Part shown: positions 8,044 to 17,241 of the stretch, one piece after another
How positions within the stretch are numbered: the stretch's first letter is position 1
Layout: each line of letters begins with the position of its first letter
From: Phormidium sp. OSCR
GTDB taxonomy: Bacteria > Cyanobacteriota > Cyanobacteriia > Cyanobacteriales > Geitlerinemataceae
DNA: 36,640 nucleotides
Assembly (NCBI GenBank): GCA_001314905.1
Contig: LJZT01000041.1
Span: 1 to 36,640, forward strand
Direction of reading: 5' to 3'
Program-made: the position numbers and the translations under genes
Notes under the pieces: model-generated
The model's input: only the letters and a program-made list of their open reading frames with translations
What the model was told of the DNA's origin: nothing
Databases searched by the model: none

Positions 8044-9585
8044 TTAAAAGCCCTCGAAGGCTGACAAATCGAGTTTGTCAAATTGTTGCAAGAAGCCCAA
8101 AAGCGTCTTGGCAATTTGACTCACTCCACCCTCTACATTGGATTCGATATTCAGGGGAATCACGGGGTCATGTAATGACAAACGTAACAAGAACCAGCCT
8201 TGTTCCTCGGGAGATTGACAACTGACGCGCACCCCTTCATAGTTCTTGGGAACGACTTGCCAACCGTCGTGACTCTCGGCAAATTTGCCTAAAGCGTCGA
8301 TGACTTGATTGCCGTAGGTTTTGAAGTCTTCAACGCCGATTTTCATGCGTAACTCGGCACTTTCTTGGGGTTCTTTTAAGTTGGCAATTAAATTAGATAA
8401 GGCTTTGCTTTCTAATTTCAATTTAGCCAATTCAACCAAGAGCTTGGTAATCAAATACGCGCCATCGTCTAGGAAATAGTTTTCCTTCATGGCTCCGTGA
8501 CCGGAGGTTTCAATGGCTAACCAGGATTCTTGTCCTTCGTTGTTTAGGCGAATTGCCTCGTTGATGACATTTTTATAGCCCCGTTTGAAGCGATGATGAA
8601 TGCCATTTAGGTCTTGTTCAATAAAGGTGGTTAAGCCTTCTGAGGTGATGGAGTCGGTGACAATGGTGGAACCGGGATGTTCTTTGAGAACGACGGCGGA
8701 AATTAAGGCAATGAGGCGATTGCGGTTGAGTTCCTGGCCTTGGGGGTCAACGGCGGCCCCGCGATCGACGTCGGTATCAAAGATGATGCCAAAGTCAGCC
8801 TTTTGGGCTAATACGGCTTGGGAAATAGCCGCCATGGCCGCTTCATTTTCTGGGTTGGGGACATGGTTGGGAAAAGTGCCGTCTGGGTCTAAAAATTGGC
8901 TGCCAGTGGTGTCTGCTCCGAGGGGTTTGAGGACGCGATCGCAGTAAAAGCCTCCTGCACCATTTCCCGCATCAACAATAATATGAAGTCCTTTTAAGGG
9001 CTGTTCAAACTGTTGCGGATGATTGACCCCTTCCCGCACTAATTTGACTAATCCTTCGGCATAAACTGCCATGAAATCACGCGTCTCGATGGTTCCTCCC
9101 TCGGCGGGTTCTGGGAGGTCTTGATGAGCCGCAAATTTGAGAATGGCACTAATATCTTGTTTTCCTAAACCTCCCTCGCCAGTAAAGAATTTGAAGCCGT
9201 TACGGTTGAAGGGTAAATGGCTGGCGGTGAGCATGATCGCCCCGTCACAGTTGAAGTCGGGGCTGACGGTACTCATGAACATGGCGGGGGTGGAGGCCAA
9301 CCCGAAGTCATAGACGCGACAGCCGAGACGACTGATGGCGGTGGTGGTGGCGGCCATTAAGTCGGGTCCTGAGAGGCGGCTGTCTCGCCCTAAACTGATG
9401 GTGAGGTTCGTGGCGGGTTTGTTTAGGGTTTGGCTTAGCCAGCGGACGAAGGCTTTACCGAGGGTTTCGGCGATGTCTGGGGTCAGGTTCACGGGTTCGT
9501 CAGGAATGCCGGGAAGGGCAACGCCGCGAATGTCTGACCCGTTTTGGAGTTTGTCCCAGTTAACGTTCTGTACAGTGGCAGTCAT
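8044..9585 (-). CDS. Phosphoglucomutase/phosphomannomutase family protein
   Basis: The 513-residue enzyme belongs to the alpha-D-phosphohexomutase superfamily, which interconverts hexose 1- and 6-phosphates for glycogen and nucleotide-sugar synthesis. The catalytic phosphoserine loop TASHLPFNRNG has Ser at about residue 122. The metal-binding loop DTDVDRG is near residue 280, a sugar-binding loop ETSGHGAMKE near 370, and the C-terminal phosphate-binding domain contains RVSCQSPEEQG. The ATG at 9585 is chosen because MTATVQNVNW leads directly into the conserved N-terminal GSDIRG; the frame stays open to 9660. Sugar specificity (glucose versus mannose) cannot be read from the sequence. It lies downstream of metK on the same strand, separated by a palindrome. 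Confidence 0.85.
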   Translation of the reverse strand: MTATVQNVNWDKLQNGSDIRGVALPGIPDEPVNLTPDIAETLGKAFVRWLSQTLNKPATNLTISLGRDSRLSGPDLMAATTTAISRLGCRVYDFGLASTPAMFMSTVSPDFNCDGAIMLTASHLPFNRNGFKFFTGEGGLGKQDISAILKFAAHQDLPEPAEGGTIETRDFMAVYAEGLVKLVREGVNHPQQFEQPLKGLHIIVDAGNGAGGFYCDRVLKPLGADTTGSQFLDPDGTFPNHVPNPENEAAMAAISQAVLAQKADFGIIFDTDVDRGAAVDPQGQELNRNRLIALISAVVLKEHPGSTIVTDSITSEGLTTFIEQDLNGIHHRFKRGYKNVINEAIRLNNEGQESWLAIETSGHGAMKENYFLDDGAYLITKLLVELAKLKLESKALSNLIANLKEPQESAELRMKIGVEDFKTYGNQVIDALGKFAESHDGWQVVPKNYEGVRVSCQSPEEQGWFLLRLSLHDPVIPLNIESNVEGGVSQIAKTLLGFLQQFDKLDLSAFEGF

Positions 9586-9674
9586 AAGGCTTGCAGGATG
9601 GATAGGGCAATGGCGATTCGCCCTTACCATAGACGATTTGCCTCTATCCATCAATGCCATAGACTACCGTTTTG

Positions 9675-9694
9675 GGGGCGATCGCGATCGCCCC
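9675..9694. other. Perfect 20-bp palindrome of two overlapping HIP1 sites
   Basis: GGGGCGATCG followed by its exact reverse complement forms a 20-bp perfect palindrome in the spacer between metK and the phosphohexomutase. It contains two overlapping GCGATCGC octamers. No T-run follows on either strand, so it is not a classic terminator. Confidence 0.8.
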
Positions 9695-9710
9695 TAGATA
9701 TGTCCCGCTC

Positions 9711-10970
9711 TTAGCGTCCCGCAGACACGGCGGGAGTCAGAGCGGCTTTGAGGGCCTCGACTTTATCGGTCTGTTCCCAGGGCAGATCTAAATCAGTGCG
9801 TCCCATGTGACCATAGGCGGCTGTCTCTTGGAAGAAGCGTCCTCCACGTTCGCTGGGGAGACGGGAGAGATTGAAGGTTTGGATGATTCCCGCTGGACGC
9901 AGTTCAAAGATATCGTTGACTACCCCGAGCAGTTTCTCTTCATCGACTTTACCCGTGCCAAAGGTTTCAATGAAAATACTGGTCGGTTGGGCCACGCCAA
10001 TGGCATAACTCACCTGAACTTCGCATTTTTCGGCAAAGCCAGCGGCGACAATGTTTTTGGCGATGTAGCGACAGGCGTAGGCGGCGGAGCGATCGACTTT
10101 GGTGGGATCTTTGCCGGAAAATGCACCGCCACCGTGACGGGAGTAGCCGCCGTAGGTATCGACAATGATTTTACGTCCGGTGAGTCCTGAGTCTCCTTGG
10201 GGACCACCAATGACAAATTTACCGGTGGGATTGACCAGAAAACGAGTCTTGTCGTCGGGTTGAACCGTCATTTCGCCAAACACCGGTTGCACCACGTGCG
10301 TCCAGAGGTCTTGTTGGATGCGATCGCGTACCGCTTTCTCGTCGCTAATTCCCTCAATACTGGCGGTATGTTGCGTTGAAATCAGGATCGTATCAATCCC
10401 TACGGGTTTGCCATCTTCATACACCACCGTGACTTGGGTTTTACCATCAGGACGGAGATAGGCTAAGTCCCCGGATTTACGCACCTGAGTCAATCGGCGG
10501 GAGAGTCGATGGGCTAGACTAATCGGAAGTGGCATCAGTTCCGGGGTTTCGTCACAGGCAAAACCGAACATCAGGCCCTGGTCACCAGCACCAACAGCAT
10601 CGAGTTCCGCATCACTCGCCTGTTCGCGCCGTTCTTGGGCCGCATCGACCCCCTGAGCGATATCGGGGGATTGTTCATCGAGAGCCACTAAGACTGAGCA
10701 GCTATTGGCAGAAAAGCCATTTTCCGCGTCGGTGTAGCCAATTTCGGCAATTTTTTCTCGGGCCAGTTTGACATAATCAACTTTGGCTTGGGTGCTAACT
10801 TCTCCGGTGATTAGGACTAGACCTGTATTGACCACGACTTCCGCCGCGACACGACTTTTGGGATCTTGGGTCAGCAATGCATCGAGGATGGAATCGGAGA
10901 TGCGATCGCAGATTTTATCAGGATGTCCTTCGGTGACGGACTCCGAGGTAAACAAATAACGGCGAGACAA
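9711..10970 (-). CDS. metK: S-adenosylmethionine synthetase, TTG start
   Basis: MetK makes S-adenosylmethionine from methionine and ATP in the cytosol. The 419-residue product shows [12 protein letters not shown] near the N-terminus, [12 protein letters not shown], and the [17 protein letters not shown] loop binding ATP and metal. The start is TTG at 10970. It gives the canonical beginning [10 protein letters not shown] and lies 8 bases after a perfect AAGGAGG. The longer in-frame ATG start at 11033 would add 21 residues that do not look like the family and would place this ribosome site inside the gene. The length agrees with other bacterial MetK proteins. A non-ATG start with a very strong ribosome site may set the expression level. 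Confidence 0.95.
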   Translation of the reverse strand: MSRRYLFTSESVTEGHPDKICDRISDSILDALLTQDPKSRVAAEVVVNTGLVLITGEVSTQAKVDYVKLAREKIAEIGYTDAENGFSANSCSVLVALDEQSPDIAQGVDAAQERREQASDAELDAVGAGDQGLMFGFACDETPELMPLPISLAHRLSRRLTQVRKSGDLAYLRPDGKTQVTVVYEDGKPVGIDTILISTQHTASIEGISDEKAVRDRIQQDLWTHVVQPVFGEMTVQPDDKTRFLVNPTGKFVIGGPQGDSGLTGRKIIVDTYGGYSRHGGGAFSGKDPTKVDRSAAYACRYIAKNIVAAGFAEKCEVQVSYAIGVAQPTSIFIETFGTGKVDEEKLLGVVNDIFELRPAGIIQTFNLSRLPSERGGRFFQETAAYGHMGRTDLDLPWEQTDKVEALKAALTPAVSAGR

Positions 10971-10978
10971 TGACTGTT

Positions 10979-10985
10979 CCTCCTT
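10979..10985 (-). promoter_or_regulatory. Strong Shine-Dalgarno deciding the metK TTG start
   Basis: On the minus strand this reads AAGGAGG, fully complementary to the 16S rRNA 3' end, 8 bases before TTG. It decides the metK start in favour of TTG over the upstream ATG. Confidence 0.8.
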
Positions 10986-11146
10986 AAAATCAAATGTTGA
11001 ACGCAGCGGGGACTTGATAGTGTTCAAACCCAACCCTATCCAACCACGGTAATTTGCTATGGTATCAGGTTTATTATTCGTCTGAGTTGAGAGGGGATCA
11101 GAATGCTGACTGGAATCGCCTCACATCCAAGCTGGGAAGACATCCC

Positions 11147-12490
11147 CTATCCTTTCGCCAAGGAATGGCGACGAGCGGGATAACCGGCCCGATTTAGGGC
11201 CGCCACCGCCTGATCACAATCCATCACCTGGAACTGATGGCCCAGCCGCACCAGTTGACGCTGATGGCCCGCTGCAATCACGCCAATGACCGGAACTTTG
11301 GGTTTACTGTCTTCGGGAACCTGGGCCTGTAACACCTCCCGCAGTTGATGGCGTTGCTGGATATCCCCGGCCTGTTCGGGATTGAGTTTCACCAGCACCA
11401 TCTGCACCCGTTCGATGGGTTCAGCATCTTCGACAATCAATTGCACGCTATCATCGCGGCGATCGACTTTCCCCCAAACAATCAGCCGTGCATCTTCAAT
11501 CAGATGGTGGTGAACCCGCTCATAGGTGCGAGGGAACACCACCGCCTCGACTTGTCCGGTGAGGTCTTCGAGTTGGATAATGGCCATGCGATCGCCCTTT
11601 TTGGTGACAATCGGCTTCAGACTACTGAGCATGACAATGGCACTCACCATCACCTTCTCATGCTGATCTTCCATTTCGTTGAGGTTCACCGGGGCCAGCA
11701 ATCGCCCGGTTTTCTGGATCGGTTTTAGGGGATGATCTGACACATAGAACCCCAGCAGTTCTTTTTCTAGCTTCAGTTTCTCCATCGGCTGATAATCTTG
11801 CACCTGGGGCGCTTGGGGAACCCCATCAAAGCCATTATCATCGACGTTAGTTTGAGTCTCGTCGCCGAGTTGGTCAAACAGATTAAACTGGCCCACACTG
11901 CGCTCTTTTGCCCGTGATTGCGCCCAGTCAATCACCAAGGGCAGATGTTCCATTAATTGCTTACGATTGGGGTTGAAGCGATCGAGAGCGCCGCATTGGA
12001 CTAAGGCTTCCAAGGCCCGGCGGTTGACGGCGTGGAGATCGACGCGATCGCACAACTGAGCTAACGACTCAAACGGCCCCTCCTCTCGCGCCCTCAAAAT
12101 ACAATCAATCGCCCCTTGACCCAAATTCCGCACCGCCGAGAGTCCAAATAAAATCTTTTGCCCCTCCACTGGCGTAAAATCTACATTGGAATGATTCACA
12201 TCCGGCGGCTGTACGGTAATGTTCATACTCATACAGGTGGCAATATATTTTTGCACCTTGTCCTGATTACCACTGTTGGCGGTCAACAACGCCGCCATAT
12301 ATTCCACCGGATAATTGGCTTTTAAATAGGCGGTTTGATAGGTGACATAGCCATAGGCCATCGAGTGAGATTTGTTGAAGCAATTGGAGGCTACAAGACC
12401 CGTTTTTAAGAGGAAATTATGGTCCTTTGCGACCCCAATATCGTAAACCTGTTGAACACCAACTCGACGGCGCGAGCAAATTTTAACCAT
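11147..12490 (-). CDS. dnaE: DNA polymerase III alpha subunit, C-terminal half with DnaE intein-C
   Basis: The 447-residue precursor begins with a 36-residue intein-C fragment (MVKICSRRRV ... HNFLLKTGLVASN), followed by the extein starting CFNKSHSMAYGYV. Cys37 is the +1 nucleophile and Asn36 the cyclising Asn of protein trans-splicing. The extein covers the end of the polymerase fingers, the helix-hairpin-helix and the OB-fold region of DnaE (for example VEAVVFPRTYERV). The ATG at 12490 is chosen because it matches known DnaE intein-C starts and is preceded by GGGAG at 8 bases. The partner half lies only about 1.7 kb upstream on the same strand. Splicing would restore the full replicative polymerase. 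Confidence 0.95.
   Translation of the reverse strand: MVKICSRRRVGVQQVYDIGVAKDHNFLLKTGLVASNCFNKSHSMAYGYVTYQTAYLKANYPVEYMAALLTANSGNQDKVQKYIATCMSMNITVQPPDVNHSNVDFTPVEGQKILFGLSAVRNLGQGAIDCILRAREEGPFESLAQLCDRVDLHAVNRRALEALVQCGALDRFNPNRKQLMEHLPLVIDWAQSRAKERSVGQFNLFDQLGDETQTNVDDNGFDGVPQAPQVQDYQPMEKLKLEKELLGFYVSDHPLKPIQKTGRLLAPVNLNEMEDQHEKVMVSAIVMLSSLKPIVTKKGDRMAIIQLEDLTGQVEAVVFPRTYERVHHHLIEDARLIVWGKVDRRDDSVQLIVEDAEPIERVQMVLVKLNPEQAGDIQQRHQLREVLQAQVPEDSKPKVPVIGVIAAGHQRQLVRLGHQFQVMDCDQAVAALNRAGYPARRHSLAKG
12383..12490 (-). other. DnaE split intein, C-terminal fragment (IntC)
   Basis: The segment encodes 36 residues of the DnaE-type split intein, with the conserved VYDIGV and DHNF blocks and the terminal Ala-Ser-Asn. 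The next residue is the Cys+1 of the extein (codon 12380-12382). All residues expected for C-terminal cleavage and splicing are present. Confidence 0.95.
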
Positions 12491-12579
12491 AACCGGGACT
12501 CCCAAATGCCAAACGTGAGGCTAGAGGATGATCCTAACAGACTCACTCAGACACAGGCAATGGTATAACTCTAAGCAAC

Positions 12580-13017
12580 TCAATCGTCTCCGCCAGCCCC
12601 GCCGCCACCACTGTCACCCCCACCAAAGTCACCGCCACCGTCAGAACTGCTACTGTCAGAACTGCCGCCACCATAATCGCTGCCGCTATAATCACCCCCC
12701 CAGGTTCGGGAACTATAGCGACGACCTGAGTGACGACGAGGACGGTATTTACTAGGTTTTGAGCGAACTGGAGCAATCTCTTTTTCCTGCTGGCTATGAT
12801 GACCACAGGCGAGACAATCTTGAATGATGATGCGTTTAGACCCTTGATATTGGTTGCTGAGGCTCATTGTCAATTGATGGCATTGGGGACAAGGAACCAA
12901 ACAAGGAAATTTAATCAAATACGATCGCAGATGAAAAGAACCCGTAGAGTTCGGAAAACAGGTGGGACAATGCCAGCCATAAAACTCACTTTTCCCCAGA
13001 GTTTGTGCGTTTTTAGC
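12580..13017 (-). pseudogene. 3' remnant of a zinc-ribbon, Gly/Ser-tailed (TPM-domain-type) protein
   Basis: An open frame with no ATG or GTG runs from just after a TAA at 13018-13020 to the TGA at 12580. A short form could start at TTG 12918 (112 residues). It encodes two Cys pairs (CPTC, CPQC) and a CLACGH motif, then an Arg/Ser stretch and a Gly-Ser-Asp-rich tail ending GGGGAGGDD. This matches the zinc-ribbon plus glycine-rich C-terminus of TPM-domain membrane proteins as I know them; the N-terminal TPM domain and membrane segments are missing. It is cut at the same point (about 13012) where the opposite-strand kinase remnant begins. Family assignment is moderate; loss of the 5' part is well supported. 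Confidence 0.5.
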
Positions 13018-13021
13018 TTAT

Positions 13022-14173
13022 ATGTCCCCGGAACAAACCGGTCGTATGAATCGCGCGATCGACTATCGCTCGGATTTTTATGCCCTCGGTGTGACCCTTT
13101 ATGAATTGCTCACCGGCCATCTCCCCTTTGACTTGGATGATCCCATGGAACTGATCCATTGTCATATTGCTAAAGCACCCATACCTCCCCATCAACGGCG
13201 TGCTGATCTTCCTGAAGCCGTTTCGGCGATCGTCCTGAAATTGATGGCAAAAACCGCTGAAGATCGCTATCAAAGCAGTTATGGAATCCAAAAAGATCTA
13301 GAAACTTGTCTAACACACTGGACAACAACACAATCGACCCTGCTGGAATTACAACGGACACAAACCCAACTGATTCAAACCGAAAAAATGTCAAGTCTAG
13401 GACAAATGGTGGCTGGCTTAGCCCATGAAATCAATAATCCTATCAGCTTCATTGGCGGTAACATCGTCTATGCTCGTGACTATTTCAACGACTTACAAGA
13501 AGTCATCGAACTCTATCAAAATGAAGTTGGCAACCTCAAACCTTCCCTTGCTAAGCGACTTGAAGAAATTGACCTAGACTTTCTCTATCAAGACATTCAT
13601 GATATCTTTAACTCCATGCAAAAGGGGAGCGATCGCATTCGTCGCATCATCCTCGGCCTACGGAACTTCTCTCGCTTAGATGAATCTCAATCTAAGATGG
13701 CAGACATCCATGAAGGACTCGATAGCACCCTCTCCCTGGTCCAACACCGCCTCAATCCTCCTGGACAACAGCCGAAAGTTGAAATTCACAAAACCTATGG
13801 GGAGTTACCACGAGTGAACTGTTACCCCAGTCAACTCAATCAGGTCTTTTTAAATCTTCTCAATAATGCGATCGATGCCTTGCTTTCCTTCAACGACCAA
13901 ACTCATCCCACGATTACCATTAAAACTGCTGTTGTGGATGCCAACCACATCCAGATTCAGTTTAGCGACAACGGGCCAGGGATGAGCGAGCAGGTATCTC
14001 AGAAAATCTTCGACCCCTTCTTTACCACCAAACCCGTCGGACAAGGAACAGGATTAGGTCTCTCGATTAGTTATCAAATTATCACCGACCAACATCAGGG
14101 TCAGTTATCCTGTGACAGTCAACCGGGCCAGGGAAGTCAATTTACCATTGAGATTCCCATTAAACCCATCTAG
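13022..14173 (+). CDS. Truncated Ser/Thr kinase-histidine kinase hybrid (remnant)
   Basis: The 383-residue frame starts inside a Ser/Thr protein kinase C-lobe. The codons before the ATG still read LAY, continuing the family's [14 protein letters not shown] motif, so the gene has lost its 5' part. Residues about 1-95 hold subdomains VIII-XI ([22 protein letters not shown]). These are joined almost directly to a histidine kinase at about 110-383: H-box [14 protein letters not shown]-box NLLNNAID, G1 DNGPGM, F-box DPFFTTK, G2 GQGTGLGLS. Full-length cyanobacterial relatives have a large ATPase/TPR and GAF part between these two regions, absent here. The histidine kinase core looks intact and might still be active; no cognate regulator is adjacent. 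The stop lies 9 bases from the convergent dnaE-N stop. Confidence 0.8.
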   Translation: MSPEQTGRMNRAIDYRSDFYALGVTLYELLTGHLPFDLDDPMELIHCHIAKAPIPPHQRRADLPEAVSAIVLKLMAKTAEDRYQSSYGIQKDLETCLTHWTTTQSTLLELQRTQTQLIQTEKMSSLGQMVAGLAHEINNPISFIGGNIVYARDYFNDLQEVIELYQNEVGNLKPSLAKRLEEIDLDFLYQDIHDIFNSMQKGSDRIRRIILGLRNFSRLDESQSKMADIHEGLDSTLSLVQHRLNPPGQQPKVEIHKTYGELPRVNCYPSQLNQVFLNLLNNAIDALLSFNDQTHPTITIKTAVVDANHIQIQFSDNGPGMSEQVSQKIFDPFFTTKPVGQGTGLGLSISYQIITDQHQGQLSCDSQPGQGSQFTIEIPIKPI

Positions 14174-14182
14174 TTGTGAGGT

Positions 14183-16843
14183 TTAAACCACGGCTAACGA
14201 TGAATCCGGCAGTAAGTCTAACTCAATATTGAGATGTTTGAGATCGAGACCTCGCTCAAAAATCTCATCAATGGCTAACATTTCTCCTGATTCCGTCATA
14301 AACTTGTGGTCTGCTGTCGCGCGAATCACAGCACCATCCTCTAGGGTATATTCAAATACTTCTTGAGGACCGCGATCGTGCCATTGTGCAATGGGTTGAG
14401 TATAAATAAAACCATTGGCATCAACGGTGTACACCTGACAAGAAATCTGTTCCTCAACCAGTTTACCAATCGGCATCACCCCATATTCAACCGTCATCAC
14501 TTCTGTCTCATAGGTTAAACAGTATTCCGCAAACTTGACCATCTGCTCAAACAGCGCCTCAGCGGTCTTTTTATCGACCCCATTTTTGGCACAACCATCA
14601 ATAAAAATGCCGTGATGTTTCTGCATCTCCGCCATCTTTTTCTTACCCATGGCGCGACGCAGTAAATCCGCTTCCCCCAAGGAATAGCCGGCCATATCCT
14701 GAGCGATTTTCATAATCTGCTCCTGATATACCATTACCCCATAGGTTTCCTTGAGAATCGACCCCAACATCGCATGGTCATACACAATCTCTTCCCGACC
14801 ATGTTTGCGGTTAATAAACTTAGGAATCAGACCTGCATCCAAAGGTCCCGGACGGTAGAGCGACAGAATCGAGGAAATATCATCAATACAAGAGGGTTTC
14901 AAATCCCGCACCACCTGGCGCATCCCCGAAGATTCCAACTGAAACACCCCTTCGAGTTTACCTTCGGCCAGGAGTTTATAGGTTTTTTGGATATCTTTCG
15001 GTAATTGACTCTCGGGATTTCGCGCTAGAATTGCTTGGCCTTTGCGTTCGTGAATGGCTAACTCATCGGGGTCAATGTGGATTCCTTGGCTTTGTTCTAC
15101 TAAATCCAAGGTTTTTTGAATTGTCGTTAAGTTCTTTAACCCCAAAAAGTCCATTTTCAACATTCCCATAGATTCCAAATCTTCCATGGGATATTGGGTG
15201 GTAATGCCCCCATCTTTGTTACGCTGCAAGGGGACAATCTCATCAATGGGGTCAGCGGAAATAATCACCCCCGCCGCGTGAACGCCTGTGGATTTGTTGG
15301 TTCCTTCGATGCGAATCGCCATATCCAGCCACCGTTGCACAATGGGGTCACTGTCATAGGCTTCCTTAAATTCCGGGACAGGAGTCGCATCGGAAATCAT
15401 GACTTTTAATTTTTCCGGTTTCCCCCGCGATACCGGAATCATTTTCGCCATTTGGTCGGCTTGTTTATAGGGGATATCTAATACCCGCGCCACGTCTTTT
15501 AAAACCGCTTTAGACGTCATGCGGTTAAAGGTGACAATCTGCGCCACTCGATCCACCCCATATTGCTGGGTAACATATTGGATCATATCATCCCGCCGTT
15601 CGATGCAGAAGTCGGTATCAATATCCGGCATTGACTTCCGTTCGGGGTTTAGGAAACGCTCAAATAGGAGTCCGTGATGCACCGGGTCAATGTTCGTAAT
15701 TCGCAGGGAATAAGCCACCAAAGACCCCGCCGCCGAGCCGCGTCCGGGACCGACGGGGATGTTATTATCACGGGCAAATTTGATGTAGTCCCAGACCACC
15801 AAGAAATAGGTGGAGAACCCCATCTGTTGCATCATTTTCAGTTCAAATTCGAGGCGTTCTTTATACTCATGGTTTAACTCACTGCGGCTTTTGGCGTTGA
15901 GGCGATCGAGTAAGCCGGCCCAGGTGACTTCTTCGAGATAGGTGTCGGCGGTGTAACCCGAAGGAATGGGAAAGTCGGGAATGCGAGTGTCGCCAAAGAG
16001 GTCGTAGGGTTTGATTTTGTCGGCCACTTTGAGGGTATTGGCGATCGCCTCTGCGATCACATCATCCTCCAAGTGATCCCGGAACAGTTGCGCCATTTCC
16101 TCGGCGGTTTTCAGGTATTCTGTGCCGCTATAGCGCAACCGTTTATCTTCAATGATGGATTTCCCCGTTTGAATACACAGCAGCGCGTCATGAGCTTCTA
16201 CGTCATAACAGGAGATATAATGGGAGTCGTTACTGGCGATAATTTCAATGTCAAGTTCCCGCGCAATTCGTACCAGTTCGACATTCACCACTCGGTCTTC
16301 ACGAGAGCCGTGGTCTTGAATTTCGATGTAAAAATCCTCGCCAAAGGTGTCTTTATACCAGGTAGCAATACGACGAGCCACATCGAGGCGGTTACGGAGA
16401 ATCGCTTGAGGAATTTCGCCCCCTAAACAGGCACTGGTGACGATTAAGCCTTCGCGATATTCAGCGAGTAAGTCTTTGTTGACACAAGGACGGGAGAAAA
16501 TACCTTTGCCTTGATAGCCTTCTAGGTGGGAAATGGTGGTGAGTTTGGTTAAGTTTTTATAGCCAATGTTATCTTTAGCCAGGACAACTTGGTGATAGCG
16601 AGGACGGCGTTCTTGTTTCGTGATGTCGCCATTGATGACATACATTTCGTTGCCGATAATGGGTTTTACACCTTTGCCTCGGCAGATTTTCACCAGTTGA
16701 GCCGCGCCGTACATCACGCCATGGTCCGTGAGGGCGATCGCGGGCATTTCTAGTTCTGCGGCGCGATCGACCAGTTGTTGCAGTTGGCTGGCTCCATCGA
16801 GAAGACTGTAATCGCTATGAATATGTAAACCAACAAAAGACAT
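14183..16843 (-). CDS. dnaE: DNA polymerase III alpha subunit, N-terminal half with DnaE intein-N
   Basis: The 886-residue precursor carries the PHP domain ([16 protein letters not shown] at the start) and the polymerase palm with its catalytic acidic motif [14 protein letters not shown] near residue 404. The extein ends at about residue 774 (MVKFAEY). A 112-residue intein-N follows from Cys775 ([14 protein letters not shown] ... HKFMT ... [11 protein letters not shown]). Its protein product must be joined in trans to the dnaE C-half encoded at 11147-12490. Halves usually lie far apart in cyanobacteria (hundreds of kb in Synechocystis PCC 6803); here the spacing is small and the order is ancestral. 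The intein tail runs about ten residues past the Nostoc punctiforme IntN. Confidence 0.96.
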   Translation of the reverse strand: MSFVGLHIHSDYSLLDGASQLQQLVDRAAELEMPAIALTDHGVMYGAAQLVKICRGKGVKPIIGNEMYVINGDITKQERRPRYHQVVLAKDNIGYKNLTKLTTISHLEGYQGKGIFSRPCVNKDLLAEYREGLIVTSACLGGEIPQAILRNRLDVARRIATWYKDTFGEDFYIEIQDHGSREDRVVNVELVRIARELDIEIIASNDSHYISCYDVEAHDALLCIQTGKSIIEDKRLRYSGTEYLKTAEEMAQLFRDHLEDDVIAEAIANTLKVADKIKPYDLFGDTRIPDFPIPSGYTADTYLEEVTWAGLLDRLNAKSRSELNHEYKERLEFELKMMQQMGFSTYFLVVWDYIKFARDNNIPVGPGRGSAAGSLVAYSLRITNIDPVHHGLLFERFLNPERKSMPDIDTDFCIERRDDMIQYVTQQYGVDRVAQIVTFNRMTSKAVLKDVARVLDIPYKQADQMAKMIPVSRGKPEKLKVMISDATPVPEFKEAYDSDPIVQRWLDMAIRIEGTNKSTGVHAAGVIISADPIDEIVPLQRNKDGGITTQYPMEDLESMGMLKMDFLGLKNLTTIQKTLDLVEQSQGIHIDPDELAIHERKGQAILARNPESQLPKDIQKTYKLLAEGKLEGVFQLESSGMRQVVRDLKPSCIDDISSILSLYRPGPLDAGLIPKFINRKHGREEIVYDHAMLGSILKETYGVMVYQEQIMKIAQDMAGYSLGEADLLRRAMGKKKMAEMQKHHGIFIDGCAKNGVDKKTAEALFEQMVKFAEYCLTYETEVMTVEYGVMPIGKLVEEQISCQVYTVDANGFIYTQPIAQWHDRGPQEVFEYTLEDGAVIRATADHKFMTESGEMLAIDEIFERGLDLKHLNIELDLLPDSSLAVV
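14186..14521 (-). other. DnaE split intein, N-terminal fragment (IntN)
   Basis: The segment encodes 112 residues beginning at Cys1 (codon 14519-14521). Block A is [14 protein letters not shown] and block B contains [11 protein letters not shown], with the TxxH-type Thr and His. The product resembles the fast-splicing Nostoc punctiforme DnaE IntN, but with a longer C-terminal tail ending PDSSLAVV. Confidence 0.95.
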
Positions 16844-16932
16844 GGTTAATTCTGACTTATTAAGAGTTAATGATTAAAAGTTAATTGGGATAACCTTGGG
16901 TTGGGTCTAACGAGAAAAACCACAACGAATCT

Positions 16933-16946
16933 TGCCTAGCTAGGCA
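16933..16946. other. 14-bp perfect palindrome
   Basis: TGCCTAGCTAGGCA is self-complementary and lies 5 bases beyond the stop of the small antitoxin-like gene and upstream of dnaE-N. It could be part of a terminator or an operator; nothing further is visible. Confidence 0.6.
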
Positions 16947-16951
16947 GGTGA

Positions 16952-17185
16952 TTACCGACCTTCGTTATGCAACATCTGAGCATAATCCCCCATCCCCCAC
17001 TCGGCGAGTCGGGAGTCTTCCTCAGCAAACTCGCTGGCGAGGGATGCCAGTTGATCCTCATGTAGAACCTGGCGATGACGGCGATCGCGAAATCTGAGAA
17101 AGGCGATGAAATCAGCGACCTGCTGGAGTTGTTCTTCAGTTAATCGGTCGATATCGTTTTTAACCGTATCAGGGTTAAGCAACAT
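16952..17185 (-). CDS. Small antitoxin-like protein, DUF2281-type
   Basis: The 77-residue protein has an N-terminal helical segment (LTEEQLQQVADFIAFLRFR) and a C-terminal EFAEEDSRLAEWGMGDYAQ segment. This arrangement is common in small cyanobacterial proteins annotated as DUF2281 or VapB-like antitoxins. The ATG at 17185 is supported by AGGAG 8 bases upstream. No toxin gene is adjacent: the next gene upstream is trpD and the next downstream is dnaE-N. It is therefore an orphan antitoxin or a regulator of another kind. The family call is from pattern resemblance and is moderate. Confidence 0.65.
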   Translation of the reverse strand: MLLNPDTVKNDIDRLTEEQLQQVADFIAFLRFRDRRHRQVLHEDQLASLASEFAEEDSRLAEWGMGDYAQMLHNEGR

Positions 17186-17241
17186 AGGGATGACTCCTAT
17201 CGGTTCCGTCCCAACCCAAGGCGATTGAGTTCAGGAGTCGC

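Noticed and set aside
8600-8947. 115-codon plus-strand open frame
   Set aside because: Antisense to the conserved phosphohexomutase catalytic region.
9807-10190. 127-codon plus-strand open frame
   Set aside because: Antisense to conserved metK motifs.
10986-11146. SAM riboswitch upstream of metK
   Set aside because: I could not find the conserved SAM-I or SAM-II helices in the leader; a covariance-model search would settle this.
12796-13104. 102-codon plus-strand frame across the breakpoint
   Set aside because: It crosses the rearrangement joint in a frame different from the kinase and matches no family.
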